Shown: positions 7,499 through 8,724 of the stretch, one piece after another
Position numbering within the stretch: position 1 is the stretch's first letter
How the letters are laid out: every line of letters begins with the position of its first letter
Assembly (NCBI GenBank): GCA_023392555.1
Contig: JAEVYW010000235.1
Location: 1-8,724, forward strand
Length of the DNA stretch: 8,724 bases
From: Pseudomonadota bacterium
GTDB lineage: Bacteria > Pseudomonadota > Alphaproteobacteria > Sphingomonadales > Sphingomonadaceae
Direction: 5' to 3'
Program-made: the position numbers and the translations under genes
The notes under the pieces: model-generated
The model's input: only the letters and a program-made list of their open reading frames with translations
What the model was told of the DNA's origin: nothing
The model's database searches: none

Positions 7499-7526
7499 GC
7501 AATAAGCTGCCGTGCGGACACAAGAA
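7499..7526 (-). promoter_or_regulatory. Weak candidate promoter of the MDR oxidoreductase gene
   Basis: Minus strand TTCTTG (7526-7521) and TATTGC (7504-7499) with a 16-nt spacer. A promoter of its own is expected somewhere here, because a strong terminator separates this gene from the one upstream and only 45 nt lie between the terminator's tail and the start codon. The -35 would coincide with the terminator's T-tract. Sequence match is poor. Confidence 0.25.
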
Positions 7527-7554
7527 AGGCCCGGCGGCACAAGTCCGCCGGGCC
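7518..7554 (-). terminator. Intrinsic terminator of the DUF2171 gene
   Basis: Perfect 10-bp GC-only stem, GGCCCGGCGG (7528-7537) with CCGCCGGGCC (7545-7554), and a 7-nt loop (7538-7544). Read leftward it is followed directly by TTTCTTGTGT (7527-7518), the U-rich tail of a rho-independent terminator. It begins 25 nt after the stop codon at 7580. The plus-strand side has no T-tract, so it acts in one direction only. Confidence 0.85.
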
Positions 7555-7579
7555 GGCCCCCGTCCCCGGTTAGGACGGG

Positions 7580-8494
7580 CTAGCGGTAGGTGCCCGAGAA
7601 GCTCCGGTCGAGAATGCCGGGACCCGACTGGCCCTGGTCCTCGCGTTCGAACAAGGCGCGCCCGCGGCTTTCATCACGCCAGCGGGTGCGCGCTTTTTCG
7701 GCCGACAGATCGAGGATCACGCGATTGTCCTCGATGCGGTCGATGTCGCTGCAGCTCAGCGAATGATGGACGCCGCCCGCATCCGGATCGCTCTTTGTCA
7801 GGATCAGGCGATCGCCGGCAACGCGGTCGACGGTGCCGAGATGCTCATTGTCGCTGCCAACGACTTCCATATGCTCGCGCACGCCGCGGAGCAGCTCGCG
7901 CTTCGACTGGCGACGCTCGCGCCAGCTGCCGAAGTCGCTTTCGAACTGCGTCGCACGTTCGCGGCGATAATCGTCATAGTCGCGATCGAGGCTGTCGACC
8001 TGCCGCTGGCGCCAGCCGCGGTAATGATCGTCGTCATGGTTCGATCGAGCCGTCGAGCCCGCGAAGCTGGTGCGGCGATAATCGTCCCGCTCATACGGCG
8101 ACTCACGATCGGGATCGCCGGACCGCGAATAATCGCCGGCCATCGGCCGATAGTCCCGATCCGACCGCTCGTAGCGGTCGTCGTCGCGGCCGCGAGCGAA
8201 GTTGCGGTGGTCAGGCTGCGAACGGGAATATTCCTCTTGGCTAGAACCCGATCGCGAGCGGAAATCGTTCCGCTCCGAACGCCCCGACCGGTCCGAGCGG
8301 TCGTCCCGATCATCGCCAAACCAGGAGCGGAATTCGTCGCCCATCCGATCGAAGAAGCCGCGGTTGTCGCCGCGGTCCCGATCCCGTTCGCGATCATAGT
8401 TGCCGCGGAACCCGCGCTCCCGGTCGGAACCACGGAAGTCACGGTCGTCGTCGCCTCGCCAGCGTCGTTCTGAATCGTAGCGGTCGTAAGCCAT
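7580..8494 (-). CDS. Arg/Asp-rich protein with SWFGD-like segment and C-terminal DUF2171 domain
   Basis: A 304-aa protein of unknown function. Residues 1-160 are low-complexity and mixed-charge: by hand count about 38 Arg, 33 Asp, 10 Glu and no Lys (the first Lys is at 198), with Tyr, Phe and Trp spread between. Inside it, FFDRMGDEFRSWFGDD (47-62) resembles the SWFGD segment of sphingomonad BON-domain proteins. A segment at about 158-199 (YRGWRQRQVDSLDRDYDDYR onward) looks helical and charged. Residues about 205-270, with HMEVVGSDNEHLGTVDRV and LTKSDPDAGGVHHSL, match DUF2171, a small PRC-barrel-like domain; that name is recalled, not searched. No signal peptide or membrane segment, so probably cytoplasmic. 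Start supported by GGAGG (8505-8501) 6 nt upstream. An EcfG-type promoter precedes it and an intrinsic terminator follows, so it is a single-gene unit, probably stress-induced. Its Arg/Asp codons leave several opposite frames open; those are not genes. Confidence 0.88.
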   Translation of the reverse strand: MAYDRYDSERRWRGDDDRDFRGSDRERGFRGNYDRERDRDRGDNRGFFDRMGDEFRSWFGDDRDDRSDRSGRSERNDFRSRSGSSQEEYSRSQPDHRNFARGRDDDRYERSDRDYRPMAGDYSRSGDPDRESPYERDDYRRTSFAGSTARSNHDDDHYRGWRQRQVDSLDRDYDDYRRERATQFESDFGSWRERRQSKRELLRGVREHMEVVGSDNEHLGTVDRVAGDRLILTKSDPDAGGVHHSLSCSDIDRIEDNRVILDLSAEKARTRWRDESRGRALFEREDQGQSGPGILDRSFSGTYR

Positions 8495-8554
8495 ACAAAG
8501 CCTCCAGGGCGGTCAATCGCACCGGCGCGCCTGCCGGCTGCTCCTGGGACAGAA

Positions 8555-8580
8555 AACGTCTGGATGCCGACCGCCGTTCC
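8555..8580 (-). promoter_or_regulatory. EcfG-type (general stress response sigma factor) promoter of the DUF2171 gene
   Basis: On the minus strand GGAAC (8580-8576), a 17-nt spacer, then CGTT (8558-8555) followed by TT. This is an exact match to the alphaproteobacterial EcfG consensus GGAAC-N16-17-CGTT. Transcription would begin near 8547-8550, leaving a leader of about 52-56 nt before the ATG at 8494, a normal distance. Scanning the other GGAAC and GTTCC sites in the window found no second full match. Sigma factor use is inferred from sequence only. Confidence 0.72.
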
Positions 8581-8590
8581 GGCCGTTCCG
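8573..8590. repeat. Tandem 9-bp repeat duplicating the GGAAC promoter element
   Basis: GCCGTTCCG occurs twice head to tail (8573-8581 and 8582-8590). On the minus strand each copy carries GGAAC. Only the downstream copy is at a productive distance (17 nt) from CGTT; the other would be 26 nt away. Confidence 0.7.
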
Positions 8591-8607
8591 CGGCTTGCGA
8601 CAAGCCG
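8591..8607. repeat. Short hairpin next to the EcfG promoter
   Basis: CGGCTTG (8591-8597) and CAAGCCG (8601-8607) form a perfect 7-bp stem with a 3-nt loop, abutting the tandem repeat and 10 bp upstream of the -35. No T-tract on either side, so not a terminator. It could be a small operator dyad or chance. Confidence 0.35.
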
Positions 8608-8643
8608 AATGAGCCGTGAGCCGGAATTGCGCCGCCGGGGTCA

Positions 8644-8671
8644 TTGCAAGGGGGGAGAGGCGCGGCTATGT
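8644..8671 (+). promoter_or_regulatory. Possible promoter of the tRNA-Ala gene
   Basis: TTGCAA (8644-8649), a 16-nt spacer and CTATGT (8666-8671), similar to the alphaproteobacterial housekeeping -35 and CTATAT-like -10. Transcription would start about 12 bp before the tRNA 5' end, a usual short leader. The match is partial. Confidence 0.35.
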
Positions 8672-8690
8672 GGGCCGCCACCGAAGGCGC

Positions 8691-8724
8691 GGGGCTGTAG
8701 CTCAGATGGGAGAGCGCTGCAATC
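8691..8724 (+). tRNA. tRNA-Ala, 5' half (cut by window edge; anticodon probably CGC)
   Basis: GGGGCTG acceptor strand, U8-A9, D-stem GCUC/GAGC with an AGAUGGGA loop, G26, then anticodon-stem strand CUGCA, A32, U33 and C34, where the window ends. All 34 bases fit tRNA positions 1-34. The GGGGCTGTAGCTCAG opening is typical of tRNA-Ala. With C at position 34, the only alanine anticodon possible is CGC, which reads GCG. The 3' half, including the G3-U70 identity pair, is not visible, so the amino acid rests on the 5' half. Confidence 0.85.

Noticed and set aside
7473..7523. Longer N terminus for the MDR oxidoreductase starting at 7523
   Set aside because: That start lies in the terminator T-tract, and GGAGGAA with the conserved MARAWHL opening marks 7472.
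7471..8473. Long plus-strand frames (257 and 236 codons) opposite the DUF2171 gene, and a minus-strand frame (212 codons) overlapping it in a different reading frame
   Set aside because: They arise from the repetitive Arg/Asp codons, whose complements rarely make stops. The real frame has a Shine-Dalgarno, promoter, terminator and a recognisable C-terminal domain.

Overview
The window looks like ordinary chromosome from an alphaproteobacterium, most likely a sphingomonad (Sphingomonas, Sphingomicrobium or a relative). The grounds are the high GC content, a DUF4893-type lipoprotein, a secreted S9 peptidase of a kind common in that group, a protein with an SWFGD-like segment plus DUF2171, and a promoter matching the alphaproteobacterial EcfG (general stress response) consensus. 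This assignment is from recognition only; no search was run. I see no insertion sequence, phage gene, integrase, CRISPR array or plasmid function.

Layout, left to right: the 3' part of an aldo/keto reductase (+, cut by the window edge) converges on a secreted prolyl-oligopeptidase-family S9 peptidase (-). Next is a compact leftward operon, read from high to low coordinates: (R)-3-hydroxybutyrate dehydrogenase, a small DUF4893-like lipoprotein, and an M20 amidohydrolase. Spacings are 10 bp and a 1-bp TGATG overlap. Divergent from it is a membrane-anchored neutral zinc metallopeptidase of the YpfJ family (+), which converges on a CurA-like NADP-dependent MDR oxidoreductase (-). Upstream of that is an Arg/Asp-rich DUF2171 protein (-), ended by a clear intrinsic terminator and preceded by the EcfG-type promoter. 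The window ends inside a tRNA-Ala gene (+) that stops exactly at the wobble base, C34.

Genes are packed tightly. No gene-free stretch exceeds 300 bases; the longest is 8495-8690 (196 bp, between the DUF2171 gene and the tRNA), which holds the EcfG promoter, a tandem 9-bp repeat, a short hairpin and a possible tRNA promoter. Both convergent gene pairs end in the same way: the two stop codons share one CTAG palindrome, leaving no room for a terminator between them.

Most genes are housekeeping or accessory metabolism: polyhydroxybutyrate/ketone-body turnover, peptide and amide hydrolysis, carbonyl and enone reduction. I did not find a clearly new multi-gene system. The best leads are the stress-promoter-linked, lysine-free, mixed-charge N-terminal region of the DUF2171 protein, and the uncharacterised lipoprotein held between two enzymes in a translationally coupled operon.
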